In this document: piece by piece, positions 42,428-52,430 of the stretch
Layout: each line of letters starts with the position of its first letter
Position numbering within the stretch: position 1 is the stretch's first letter
Source of the DNA: Cordilura impudica
Taxonomy: Eukaryota > Arthropoda > Insecta > Diptera > Scathophagidae
Reading direction: 5' to 3'
NCBI GenBank assembly: GCA_963682025.1
Contig: OY821518.1
Location: forward strand, 13,970,100 to 14,034,099
Length of the DNA: 64,000 nucleotides
Notes under the pieces: generated by a model
Seen by the model: only the letters and a program-made list of their open reading frames with translations
What the model was told of the DNA's origin: nothing
Databases searched by the model: none
Position numbers and translations under genes: made by a program

Positions 42428-42796
42428 TTGGCTTCACCACACTCACATAAAGTCAGGCCTGCGAGCGGTGTGGTTAAGAATCAGTCTTATACCATACAGC
42501 TTTTACTTCGTAGTAATTTCAGATTACTTATGCATTTTTACTTCTAATTTCCACTATTCCCAGTTTCGTACATTCTACATATTGCACTTTTAACATATAA
42601 TGTCTTTACATGTAATGTTTTTTGGCTTCATAGACGGTATTTAGACGCACCGTTTGCACACTGCCTGAATAGGCTTGCGTTTCGTGTTTGTACGCGATCG
42701 GGTTCTTGACGATTTTTTCGACATTTCTCTCTACACTCTTTCGTTCTCTGGACAAGTTGTTTTATTCTTATTCTAGTCTGAATAAAGTGACGGTCA
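42428..42796. other. Spacer without recognised genes
   Basis: Single-copy looking; no coding region. Confidence 0.5.
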
Positions 42797-43030
42797 CACC
42801 TTGACTGTGCGTGACTATGCGTGACTGTGTGTGACTATGTCAAAGTTAATCTTTTTTTCACAGCAAGTGTATGGACCAAGTTTCAGATCGATTGGGTGAA
42901 GGGAAATGACATTTAGATCAATCCTTGACTGTGCGTGACTACCCCAAAATTTATTTGTAGTCACAAGACTATGGACCAAGTTTCAGACTAATTGAATAAG
43001 GGGGAATGGGGTTGCCCCACGACAGAGAGA
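42797..43030 (+). repeat. Minisatellite, about two units, related to 26456-26860
   Basis: TGACTGTGCGTGACTATGCG, CACAGCAAGTGTATGGACC and GGGGGAATGGGGTTG are all shared with the larger array, and both end at a GACAGA-rich tail. Confidence 0.8.
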
Positions 43031-43189
43031 AAAAGAAAGAGTTTAATAATAAATAAATAAAACTGTTCCCCGGCAGGCAATTGAGGCCGATCTTGGTTGT
43101 TATCGTGTTATGGTTTCTCCTTCTCCTTCTGTTTTTTTTTTTTTTTGGTCCAAGTTTAATTTAAGAGGCCATTATGGAAGAACATTGGT
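43031..43189. other. Spacer
   Basis: Contains a CTTCTCCTTCT tract and a T run. Confidence 0.5.
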
Positions 43190-43667
43190 ACGAAGATCAA
43201 AGGGAAAAAGACTAGACCCAAAATATACAAATAAAATCTTTACAACCTAATGCAGTTAGTGTTTTGGAATGACCAGCCCAATCACCAGATCTCAATCCCA
43301 AAGCAAATCTATGTGAAATTGCAGATCGAAATATATGGACACGAAAATACACAAACAAGACAGATCTCATAGAGACAGTTAGTTTAAAGTGGTGAACAAT
43401 TGAATGGATATCACCAGCAATTGTTCAATTATTGTATAGTAAAGGTTTCCAATGTTTTGTCAACAGCACAAAAATTGCTTCGTTTAAGTTTAATTTTTTT
43501 CTTCAAGTTAAACCATTTTATGTTAATATTTTTCAGTTTTTATATAAATAAAACAAATTTTTAAATTAATGAAAAAGTTTTTAATATCATGATACAATTT
43601 TTTGATTTGACCGTTTAAGTCGTCAAAAATATATTATGTTTAAAGTTTCCATTGTATTGTCACTTAC
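43190..43667 (+). pseudogene. Tc1-type transposase C-terminal relic with possible 3' end
   Basis: From 43260 the frame reads VLE-stop-PAQSPDLNPKANLCEIADR then NIWTRKYTNKTDLIETV, W, and IEWISPAIVQLL. This matches the last part of Tc1 transposases (WPAQSPDLNPIENLWxxL), with the catalytic E changed (NPKA instead of NPIE). It includes at least two stops. At 43646-43667 CATTGTATTGTCACTTACTG followed by TA may be the terminal repeat next to a TA target; no matching left end was found. Confidence 0.7.
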
Positions 43668-44819
43668 TGTATGTATTATTAATTTAAAGAAAATTGAAAA
43701 ACCTAATATCACAATAGGTGTGGACCTATTGTCTGGACCTATTTTGATGAAGGGTATAACAAGTGAAAAAAAAATTTTTTTTTTGTCCGGAGCCTTTTTC
43801 CGAGATATAATTGTATAAGTATATATCTTATTTATGTCACTTTATAAGATAATGTGTTTTTGTTTACAACAACAGTGAACTAAAATTTTCAGTGCAATTG
43901 GACCATTGTGCATCTTCATCAGCATCTTTTACGAGTATCTCGGTGACTTTGGCTGCTAGCTGCTTCATCATCAACATCATTGCTTGCTATACATCTTCAT
44001 TTAAATTTTAACTCAACATCGTTTATCATTTTCTACAACAACAACTCGCTACAACAATAACATCAAAACAATATCTTGAATGCAGATGCTTGTTTGCCAT
44101 TTGGTCTGAATGGTTGTCAGCCAGGCAGGCTGCTTTCTTGCCTGCTTTGTGGCTTTTGTTTTTGTTGTTTCTTCGTTTACTTTTTTTTTTATCTACAATT
44201 CATTCAAGCGTTGCTGTCAACACTGATTTGCCGATGTGAGTTTGGCGAAAAGTAAAGCAAAAACAACAACAGCAACAACAACAACAACAACAACAAAAAC
44301 AGAAAGAAAAACAAGCGTATTAATTAACGATCATCGTTAACTAATTGTTGTTGGTTTTGTTTGTGTAATTTCGTAAGTTGATACCAAATTAATTTTGTTT
44401 CGACCAAACATTTTACAAGGAACAATCGGTTTAAACAAACGCCAAATACAATACGCAGTGCAGTGCGCGCTTTCTGGCTCGATCTATGTCAGAGTATTTT
44501 ATAATAAATTTCCACTTATTTAAGTTTCACCAATATTTTGCTGACGCTTGGCTGGTCAATGAGTTGTTGCTTGACTGGGAATTTGAATGTTGTTTTATCT
44601 TTTATCGTCCAGTGTTTATCCTCGTGTTTTATTTATGTTAAACATGATTTTTGTTTGTTGTTCTTGCAATGATATTTTTTGTGTTCATTTACGCATTTCG
44701 GATTTTTGCTAAAACGAATTAGCTCCGCCATAAACATGAAGGCTAACAGGCCACTAGCATTTAGCCCACTAATTTGAAGGTGATGGTTTTTAAATAAGCT
44801 TTTTAAATAGTTAATCAAT
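43668..44819. other. Single-copy-looking noncoding DNA with (CAA)n microsatellite
   Basis: (AAC/CAA)n at 44258-44300 with flanking CAG interruptions. The 43860-44800 part has balanced composition and scattered short repeats typical of fly intergenic or intronic DNA. No open frame of interest. Confidence 0.5.
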
Positions 44820-45210
44820 AATAAAGGTTTTTTTTCGCAAAAGTTAACATTTTCAAAACAAACACCCTTAGAAAAAATTCGATAATGAAAAAAGAACCCC
44901 TTTCAAAAAATTTACATTTAGCAACAAAATAAAAACTTTTGAAAAAAAGTACCTTTTTGCAAATAAGTACCAATAGCAAAAATATAAATTTTTTAAATAT
45001 TTGTTTTTTTAGCCTTAAAAATGGACAATTAAAAAAAGTACCTCTTAGTTGCAACAAACCTTTTGCAAACAGAAAAGCCTTTTCATAGTACCTATTTTAG
45101 AAAAGTATATTTTATCTAAAAAGTACCATTTCGAAATAGTACCAATTTCTAAAATATTTTTTACATTTGTTTATTAAAAAAGTATTTGATAAAAAATTTT
45201 TAAAACAAAA
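44820..45210. repeat. Degenerate AAAAAGTACC array, left part
   Basis: AAAAAGTACC or AAATAGTACC recurs at irregular 25-45 base spacing, with TTTTNNAAAA between. The same array continues at 51890-52430, so the 6.7 kb between was inserted into it. Confidence 0.75.
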
Positions 45211-45306
45211 ACAAGTACAAAAAAATTATAAACGGTTTAGACCGAATATACGAAAAGGGGTTCAGGACCAAATAATTGGGTATAGAAAATAAGCATGAAC
45301 CAAATA

Positions 45307-46609
45307 AAGGGTAATTTTTTTAGCTATTATCTTTTTGGCAACACTGGTTTAAACAGCTGACGCACGTTTCGTGTTTTGTTTCATTGTCAAACATCTTCAG
45401 TTTGGTCTATAATTTAACCATGAATCGTCTTTCAAACGAACAACGCTTGCAAGTTATTGAATTTTATTATCAAAATGCGTGCTCTTTTAAGAAAGTTCAT
45501 CGCGCGCTTCTTCCATTTTATGGTCAGTTTAATCGACCCACTGAAGCGGCTATTCGGGCTGTTGGGACCAAATTTCGCACCAAATTTACATTGTTGGACA
45601 TTAAACCTCCAACGCGCTTACGTAGAGTGCGAACTGAAGAAAATATCGCAGCTGTATCGGCCAGTGTTAAAGATGACCATCAATTGTCGATTCGTCGCCG
45701 TTCGCAGCAATTGGGCCTCTGTTACTCAAAAACGTGGAAAATTTTGCGGAAGGATTTGGGTGTGAAGCCTTTCAAAATACAGCTGGTGCAAGAATTGAAG
45801 CCGAACGACCTACCGCAACGTAGAATTTTTGGTGAATGGGCTCTTGGAAAGTTGGCCGAAGATCCACTTTTTTACCGAAAAATTGTGTTCACGACGAAGC
45901 TCATTTTAGGCTCAATGGGTACGTAAATAAGCAGAGTTGTCGATTTTGGAGTGAATATCAGCCAGAAGCATTGGTAGAGCTACCAATGCATCCAGAAAAG
46001 TCACAGTTTGGTGCGGTTTATGGGCTGGTGGCATCATTGGACCGTACTTCTTCAAAGATGATGCGAATCGTAACGTAACTGTGAATGGTGAGCGCTACCG
46101 AGAGATGATATCCAACTTTTTGTTGCCCAAAATGCAAGAGCTTGACTTGCATGACATGTGGATTCAACAAGACGGTGCCACATGCCACACATCACGCGCA
46201 ACAATGGACTTATTGAGAGGCGAGTTCGGTGAACATTTTATTGCACGTTCGGAACCGGTCAATTGGTCGCCTATATCGTGCGATTTAACGCCTTTAGACT
46301 ATTTTTTGTGGGGCTATCTTAAAGCTCATGTCTATACAGACAATCCCACTTCAATTGACGCATTGGAAGACAACATTGAAGCATTTATTCGTGAGATACC
46401 GGCCGAAATGTTGGAAAGAGTATGCCAAAATTGGACTAAGCGGATGGACCATTTGAGGCGCAGTCACGGTCAACATTTGCATGAAATAATCTTTAAACAT
46501 TAAATTATATGGACCGTACTATCGATTCAAATAAAGATTTCATGCATTTTTCTGAAGTTTATGTGTTTTTTTTGGAAAACTTTCCTATAGCTCTTAAAAA
46601 ATCACCCTT
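45307..46609 (+). mobile_element. mariner of the DD41D type, full length with TA duplication
   Basis: Terminal repeats AAGGGTAATTTTTTTAGCTA (left) and AAGGGTGATTTTTTAAGAGC (right, inverted), flanked by TA (45305-45306 and 46610-46611). 1303 bp, containing a single transposase gene. Of all elements in this window it is the least decayed. Confidence 0.92.
45421..46503 (+). pseudogene. DD41D mariner transposase, two 1-bp deletions
   Basis: Start ATG at 45421 (MNRLSNEQRLQVIEFYYQN), 114 bases after the left terminal repeat begins; stop at 46501-46503; about 360 residues, normal for the family. Blocks: N-terminal helix-turn-helix with RPTEAAIRAVGTKF; linker VRTEENIAAVSASVKDD; second HTH SIRRRSQQLGLCYSKTW and KILRKDLG; first catalytic aspartate in DEAHFRLNGYVNKQ; second in QQDGATCHTS; third in SCDLTPLDYFLWGYLKAH. 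Counting residues between the second aspartate and the D of PLDYFLW gives 41, which fits the rosa-like DD41D group. One base is missing near 45893 (before DEAHF) and one near 46000 (after HPEK). All three catalytic residues are otherwise present. It acts on its own ends by cut-and-paste when intact. Confidence 0.9.
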
Positions 46610-47342
46610 TATAAGTGGCATTGTTGTTATGTTTTTCCTGCATTTATATGGGGACTGGGTCGAAAAATGGAATGATCCTGCACACTTATTTTTTGCAAAA
46701 ACATATGCAAACCAAATTTGAGAAAAATCGGTGCAACATTTTTTTATAGATTTAAGTGAAGATCGTGAAACAGCTTTATAGATAAGGTGGGCTATGACTA
46801 AAAATATTCTACATGGTTAACTTTTGGACTATTAATTAACGGTTGTAATAAACGCACTCAAAACAAATTTGACCGAGATCTATATGAAAATTTGGATTTT
46901 ATGGTAATTTAAGTCGATCTCATAGAGGTCATCTGTATGTGGACGAGGTCTGTAGCGATTTGACCAATCTCAATAGTTTCCATTCTATGGCGGATACGAA
47001 ATTTCATCAAAATATATTCTTATTAGCGACCTGTAGGTTTGATTACAGACGGACGGACGGACGGACATAGCTAAATCGACTCAGAAAATTATTGTGAGTC
47101 GATCGGTATAATCAAAGTAGGGTCTGGGTCGGATATTTTTTGAAGTAACCAACACCAGCACAAACTCATTATACTCTAACCACATAGTGGTACAGGGTAA
47201 GGATGAGCATCGAAGCAAAACCATCGATGTTCAACATCGAAAAAAAATTTAAAGCATCAAATTTTTGTTCATTTTATTTCTTTAATATAAACGAGCTCAA
47301 AAATATTAGTTTTGATGGAAATTTTTCATCCAATTTAGAGAT

Positions 47343-48990
47343 GCTCCATAAAGAGCCGCTCGGAAGGCACCGACGTTGCTGTCATTGATAAATATTTAAG
47401 TGCAACTTTAGCTTTTGCCCCAGTTTTTCAGCAGGTGCTTCTGAAATCAAAGTAATTTGCAAAAAAAAAATAGTTGAATTGATTGTGGATCATTTATACT
47501 TACGAATGTATAAGGAAACCTCGGAATGGAAAGAAGGAAGCTTCTTAATTCGTGTTCTGTTGAAGAAGTAGTATTTCTATGCCATTTCTTTTGAGTCACT
47601 TTGTTCTGATCGCTAATAAGCTGTTATTCTGGCTCCAAATCTTAATGCTTTTGTTTCACAATCCGATCAATCATTTGCAAAGTTTTTGAAAGTTGAAGGG
47701 AATCCCTAAAGTAAATTGTTTTGAACCGAGGGTCCAAAATTGTTGCCAAGCTATAAAGTGAAGAATGTTCAATCCCAAACAATCCTTTTTGCAATGCAAC
47801 TAATTGTTGCTTTTGAAACTTTAATCATATATCCTTTTTTGGGGCAATTTTTTTGCACTTTTGCTTTCAGAATATGAGCAATGGGAATTGCTAGACTTCT
47901 TGTCAAGTATTGCTCTCCACATATTTCTGTTGTAGCTGTATCCAATGGCCGTAAAAGGTTTACAATTTCTGCAATGTCCTCTATTTGGCTTGCAGTTACC
48001 ATTAACGGCGCTGATGAATATTCATTTAAAATAATATTGACAAATGGCCGCAAGTCTAAAAACCTTTGCAGCATATTGCATGTAGAGTTCCATCTCGTCG
48101 GCACACTCTGTTGTGTTGAACACTTGCCACCACACTATGCTTTAACCATTTAACGGTTTTCTTCACATGATCAAGTAACATTTGTACATCCGCAGAGCGT
48201 TCTATGGCTCGCTGAGCGACTAAATTAAGATTGTGCGCAAAGCAGTGTATGTGTTTTGTTGGGCCGAATGCTAAATGTGCTACTTTCATTATATTAACTG
48301 CCTCATCGGTGACTATCGCAACAAGGTTTTGTGGATCTAATTCTTAATTTAGAAGTGAGATATTCAGCCGTGTGCTTTTCATCCAACGGTACTAGCCTAA
48401 GATTTCCATTATACATTTGGTCACCCTTTCCGATGAAATGAAGGTCGGCGGAAAATTCTTCGAAAGCAATTCTACGAAAACAATTCTTCGAAAAAACAAT
48501 TCTTCGAATAGCAGTTCTTCCAAAACAATTCTTCCCCGGTATAGTTGAAAACCTCTATGGTTATTCCCCGCTATAATTGAAAATCTCTGATTATTTCCCG
48601 CTATAGTTGAAATCCTCTATGGTTATTGTTATTCGAGGAATTGTTATTCCAAGAACTGCTATTCGAAGAAAGGTTTTCGAAGAATTGTTTTCGAAGAATT
48701 CTCCACATATCAACTTTTCTCGTTGATCATTCTTTTTACAGTGAAACGGCTGGGCACAACATAGTGAGCCGCACAAACTTTCAGAACTCTCGAAAACCCT
48801 TTCTTTCCAACGCTCTTATGGGATATTTTTTCGTTTCCTTTGACTCCATCCTTAAAATTTTTAGACGTTGAAATGCCGATGTTATGGATTGTTGAGAAGG
48901 TAACGATAATAACTAAAAGTACCGATGCTTATAAATTTTTACAAATGAGAAACTAACTAAATAAAAAATTACTCACCTAGGAACAACCGG
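47343..48990 (-). pseudogene. hAT transposase, catalytic and dimerisation regions
   Basis: Downstream of the retroelement: a probable splice donor CCTAG/GTGAGTAA near 48973-48985; SAFQRLKILRMESKE; GFREF; then the fold-back insertion; NLVAIVTDEAVNIMKVAHLA; HCFAHNLNLVAQRAIERS (hAT block around the second catalytic region); after a one-base shift PTRWNSTCNMLQRFLDLR (insertion-domain start with the conserved RWNS); IAEIVNLLRPLDTATTEICG; LATILDPRFK-like sequence near 47710-47760; and LKYLSMTATSVPSERLF at 47345-47400, which is the C-terminal dimerisation signature. Almost the whole protein is represented, but with several stops and shifts. By its BED finger and ATSVPSERLF motif it belongs to the hAT superfamily; the family is not assigned. 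Confidence 0.85.
48449..48705. mobile_element. Fold-back element with TTCGAA-rich arms
   Basis: The left arm (about 48449-48535) is a run of ATTCTTCGAAAACA-like units including ATTCTTCGAATAGCAGTTCT. The right arm (about 48640-48705) is its inverted copy, AGAACTGCTATTCGAAGAA and TTTTCGAAGAATTGTTTTCG. The centre holds three ~31-bp units of CCCGCTATAGTTGAAA with CTCTATGGTTATT. Noncoding, and it interrupts the hAT reading frame. Class unknown. Confidence 0.75.
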
Positions 48991-48993
48991 ATG

Positions 48994-51205
48994 TTTTTTT
49001 TTATATAACAAATGCAGTGCATTGTGTTGATTTCAGGAAAATAGGTTATGGGAAGGAGGAAAGAGGGAGTAGTGTTTATGGATATTTGACTTAAATTTTA
49101 TTAGATTATAACTGTCAGGAAAGACCTCTGCGCGGAGTTTATTCCACATATGGCTAGTTCGACTGATAAACGAATTCTCTCTGTAATGCGTTATGCGGTC
49201 AACAAGGCAATAGACTACAAACGGATGTGATCTACTAGAGAAGCGGGTGGAGCGAACCGAAACTCGGGCACTTGGAATAAGTTCGCTAATCTCAGAAGAA
49301 TATTTCCCATGGTAATATCTATAGAACCGTGCTACACAACCCACATTCCGACGGTGTTCCAATGAATCAATAGAGTTGGATGACCTACTGTCATTGTTGA
49401 GCGCCAACGCCCTCCTTTGCCACGGTCCAGTAGCTCCAAAATAGACTTTGAAGCTCCTGCCCATATATGGGAGTTGTATTCCATTTTCGGTCGTATGTAA
49501 GTGGTATAGATTTTAAGGAGATCAGAAGGAGTGAAATAACTTTTACACCGTTTTAGAAAACCAAGACACTTGAATGCTTCTTTCGGCACTTGAAAAACAT
49601 GCTCGTTCCAACGAACATCACATTGAATTCTCATGCCTAGAACATCAAGACTATCCGATTCCTCAATACCTATACCACCCATATATACAGATGACATTGT
49701 TGATTCCATGGCCCTATGGGTCAACATACAACATTGAGTCTTCAGCGCATTAAAATCAACCCTATTCGCTTTACCCCACTCGGACATGTTAACAGGTCTT
49801 GATTGAGTGTGTCATTCATTGTCTGCCTTCTGCCCCCAACCACCAAGAGGCTTGGCCTACAATTAAAGGAAAATGAATGACAAATTTTGCTGTCATCTGC
49901 GAAAGAGTAAATAGAATTAAAAGTTTGCCCAATTAGGTCGTTCAGAAAGATAAGGACAAGAGAAGGAGAAAGAACAGAATCTTGGGGTACCCCTGAATTA
50001 AGCTGAAACTTACTAGATGATAACAATAACAACACGTATGGTTCGGTCTCTGAGAAAACTCTTTATAAATCTAGAGAAGTCATTACCGACCCCAAATGCA
50101 ATAAGCTTTGATATCAATGCACTTTGCCACGATCGAATGCCTTGGAAATATCCAGATCAACCACTTTACTTTTGCCAAAATCGCGAATGGATCGACTCCA
50201 GCACTCAGAAAGCAGAACTAACAGGTCTCCCGTGGAACGACTTCTACGGAAGCCATACTGTCGATCATTGAGAAGTGAATTGGCCTCTAAGTAGTTCACA
50301 AGATGGAAATTGATCATGCCCATCACCTTTGAGAGCGCAGAGCAGACTGCAATTGGACGGTAATTTTCAGGGTTATTACCCGCACCCTTTTTAGGGATTG
50401 GTTGGCGTTAGCAACTTTCCAGCAAGAGGGAAAGACTCCCGCACGGTACGAAAGGCTGAAAAGGTTGGCCAATGGACTGGCTAGCGTCGAAGAGCACTGT
50501 TTCAGCACCAGTGCTGATATGCCATCCGGCCCCGAAGACTTGTTAATGTTGAGATCCGAAAGAACCTTTTTAAATGTACGTGCTCGAAAAAATATATTAG
50601 GCATAGTACAAGATACACTTTCAAATTCGGGCAGAGGTTGATCGATATCCAGCAAAAACGAGTTTTTTGCAAACAGTTCAGCTAAGAGGTTAGCCTTATC
50701 ATCCGGTTCAGTGAATATTTGGTCATTCATTAAAAGAGTTGGGATAGCAGAACTAACATTGTTCTTTACCCTTGTAACAAATGACCAAAAGCTCTTACTA
50801 CCCCGAGGAGCAGAGAGAACTTTAGCACGAAGACGCTGATCGTAAAGAAACTTTTGGCGCCTTAGTGTTTGGGCGCATTCAGTTCTCGCCTGTTCGCGTT
50901 GCAATTCAGTGGCGGAATTTTTATTTTCACGCCAATATCTAAATGCTTCCTCTCTGGATCTGACTGCATCTCTGCAGGTCTGGTTAAACCATAATTTTTG
51001 ATTTGGTTTAGCCGAAATGTACTTGGATGGAATGAATAATCGCATACCAAGCACTATTTTTTTCCACCATTTTCGCAGCAACATCAACATTTTTATCCAG
51101 GAAACAAAGTTTCCGGTTGAAATGCTGGAAAAAATCGTTAAGCTCCGGTAAAAGTGCAGACAGATCACAGTCATCGTCATCGTCGTCATAATCTATAACT
51201 AGAGT
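48994..51205 (-). mobile_element. jockey/CR1-type retroelement, 5'-truncated, inside the hAT
   Basis: The A tail is at 48994-49002 (T run). Coding extends rightwards to about 51195, where the sequence joins hAT DNA just after KKLT of the BED exon. No target duplication was recognised by eye, so the 5' border is uncertain by ~20 bases. Confidence 0.82.
49033..51195 (-). pseudogene. Reverse transcriptase ORF2 of the jockey/CR1-type element
   Basis: In order: LPELNDFFQHFNRKLCFLD (end of the endonuclease linker), WFNQTCRDAVRSREEAFRYW, SKSFWSFVTRVKN, DLNINKSSGPDGISALVLK, FPSCWKVAN, NSLLNDRQYGFRRSRSTGDL, VVDLDISKAFDR (first catalytic aspartate), LNSGVPQDSVLSPSL (Q-G changed to Q-D), SIYSFADDSKICHSF (FADD catalytic pair), MSEWGKANRVDFNALKTQ, DVLGMRIQCDVRWNEHV, LKIYTTYIRPKMEYNSHIWA and, at the C-terminus, SRTSHMWNKLRAEVFPDSYN, LIKFKSNIHKHYSLFPPSHN. 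It needs at least four frame changes and has lost a glycine in the GVPQG motif. The last block is typical of insect CR1/jockey-like elements. Inactive. Confidence 0.86.
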
Positions 51206-51208
51206 GGT

Positions 51209-51427
51209 TTAAGTCAGTTTTTTTTTACCGATTTCCTTATTGGTATATGAAGTTGACTTTGTAGTTAGTAAATCACAATGGACACTCTGCATATGACATT
51301 TCAAGTTGGATGTATTGCCCGAAGTTTTCAACACATTTCCGCAATGATTGCATTTTGAGGACGAGGATGATAGTTTCGTGAAATGATTCCAAAACTCATT
51401 ACCTCGAGGCATCTTGGCACCAAACAA
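51209..51427 (-). pseudogene. hAT transposase, BED zinc finger exon
   Basis: MPRGNEFWNHFTKL, then KCNHCGNVLKTSGNTSNLKC and HMQSVH: a BED finger with C26-x2-C29 and H45-x4-H50 (counted from the first ATG; the second ATG at codon 6 is the more usual start). The aromatic FWNHF before the finger is typical. BED fingers bind the transposon ends. The frame is open to KEIGKKKLT and then runs into the inserted retroelement. Confidence 0.88.
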
Positions 51428-51434
51428 TCAACTT

Positions 51435-51436
<2 letters not shown>

Positions 51437-51465
<29 letters not shown>

Positions 51466-51635
51466 GTAAGCCTACTTCCGCGAAGCCGAGTGGCTTGTCT
51501 ACACATTCTAATATTGCAAGTTTTTTTTTTTTTTTTTTTTTTTTTTGCAGCGACAGACCAAAGCCTCTGATGGGAATCGAACCCATGACCCCCGCATGAT
51601 AGGCTAGCACGCTACCTACTCAACTCCCGGGGCGC
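51437..51635 (-). mobile_element. tRNA-derived SINE, inverted copy
   Basis: On the minus strand: GCGCCCCGGGAGTTGAGTAG (head with A-box), GGGTTCGATTCCCATCAGAG (B-box, better preserved than at 15222), an internal A run, then CCACTCGGCTTCGCGGAAGT and an A tail of about 28. TTAA flanks both sides (51433-51436 and 51636-51639) and could be a short duplication. It lies in the hAT leader. Confidence 0.85.
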
Positions 51636-51890
51636 TTAAATTACGCCGCTTCTTTTATGATATGTATACCATTGTTATTATATGTTATTGTTTTTTTTTT
51701 AATGTAGTGTTACTTCAAAGAGTTAAAAGATATATGTATTTTTGAATAACATCGACCAAAATCATCGATGTCAGAATAAACATCGCACAAAACCATCGAT
51801 GGCAAAAAAATCGAACATCGAATGCAAACCATCAGTGTTATGAAAACATCGAACCTCGATGCTGATCTCTAGTACAGGGTATAAAAAATA

Positions 51891-52430
51891 CCTTTCAAAC
51901 AATTTGCATTTATCATATCTTTTTCAAAAAAAGAAGCCTTTTTCAAAAAGTAACTTTATAACATAATGAACAATTTTCAAAATAAAGTACCTATTTCAAA
52001 AAAGTACCGTATTGAAAAATTACCAATTTTTTAAACATTTGTTTAATAAAAAAAAATACTTCCAAAAATTTATACTTTAAAACCCAATACCCTCAAAAAT
52101 ATGTTTTTCCTACAAAAACATACTTTTGTTATTAAAAAATATCATTTTCAAAAAAGTACATTTATCAATAAAATTAAAAGTAAATTTCTTTCAAAAAAAA
52201 GTACCATTCCCTTTTTTAAAAAGTTCATTTTTTGAAAAAAGTACCTTCTTAACAATTTAATTTTAAATAAATATATTACGTATTTCTTAAAGCTGTGGAA
52301 TAAAAATTTTCCGAAAATGACATTTCACATTCAGATTACTTTTGTTTAGAAAATTTAATAATTTAAAAAAAGTATCATTTTGGATAAAGTACATTTTTAA
52401 AAAAATAAAAATTTTTAATAAAGTCTCTTT
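51891..52430. repeat. Degenerate AAAAAGTACC array, right part
   Basis: CAAAAAAGTACC, AAAAAAGTACATTTA and AAAAAAGTACCTTC recur as in 44820-45210. Continuation of the array broken by the nested elements. Confidence 0.72.

Larger units (their letters stand above)
47198..51871 (-). mobile_element. hAT transposon with 8-bp target duplication GTACAGGG
   Basis: Ends TAAGGATGAGCATCGA (47198) and, inverted, TAGAGATCAGCATCGA (51871), flanked by GTACAGGG at 47190-47197 and 51872-51879. An 8-bp duplication and a TAGRG-type tip are hAT characters. Both subterminal regions are rich in CATCGATG and CATCG copies, a likely transposase-binding array. The transposase lies on the minus strand. The interior has been invaded by a retroelement (48994-51205), a SINE (51437-51635) and a fold-back element (48449-48705). 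Confidence 0.92.
45211..51890 (+). mobile_element. Dispersed fly repeat (ACGGACGG family), split by mariner and hAT
   Basis: Three pieces: 45211-45306 (ACAAGTACAAAAAAATTATA ... GCATGAACCAAATA), 46610-47197 (TAAGTGGCATTG, GCGACCTGTAGGTTTGATTA, ACGGACGGACGGACGGACAT, CACATAGTGGTACAGGG) and 51880-51890 (TATAAAAAATA). Joined, they form one copy like 16117-16843. The mariner entered at a TA and the hAT entered 8-10 bases from the 3' end. Confidence 0.85.

Noticed and set aside
51414..51610. Overlapping frames on both strands with poly-F and poly-K
   Set aside because: They arise from the poly(A)/(T) runs of the SINE.
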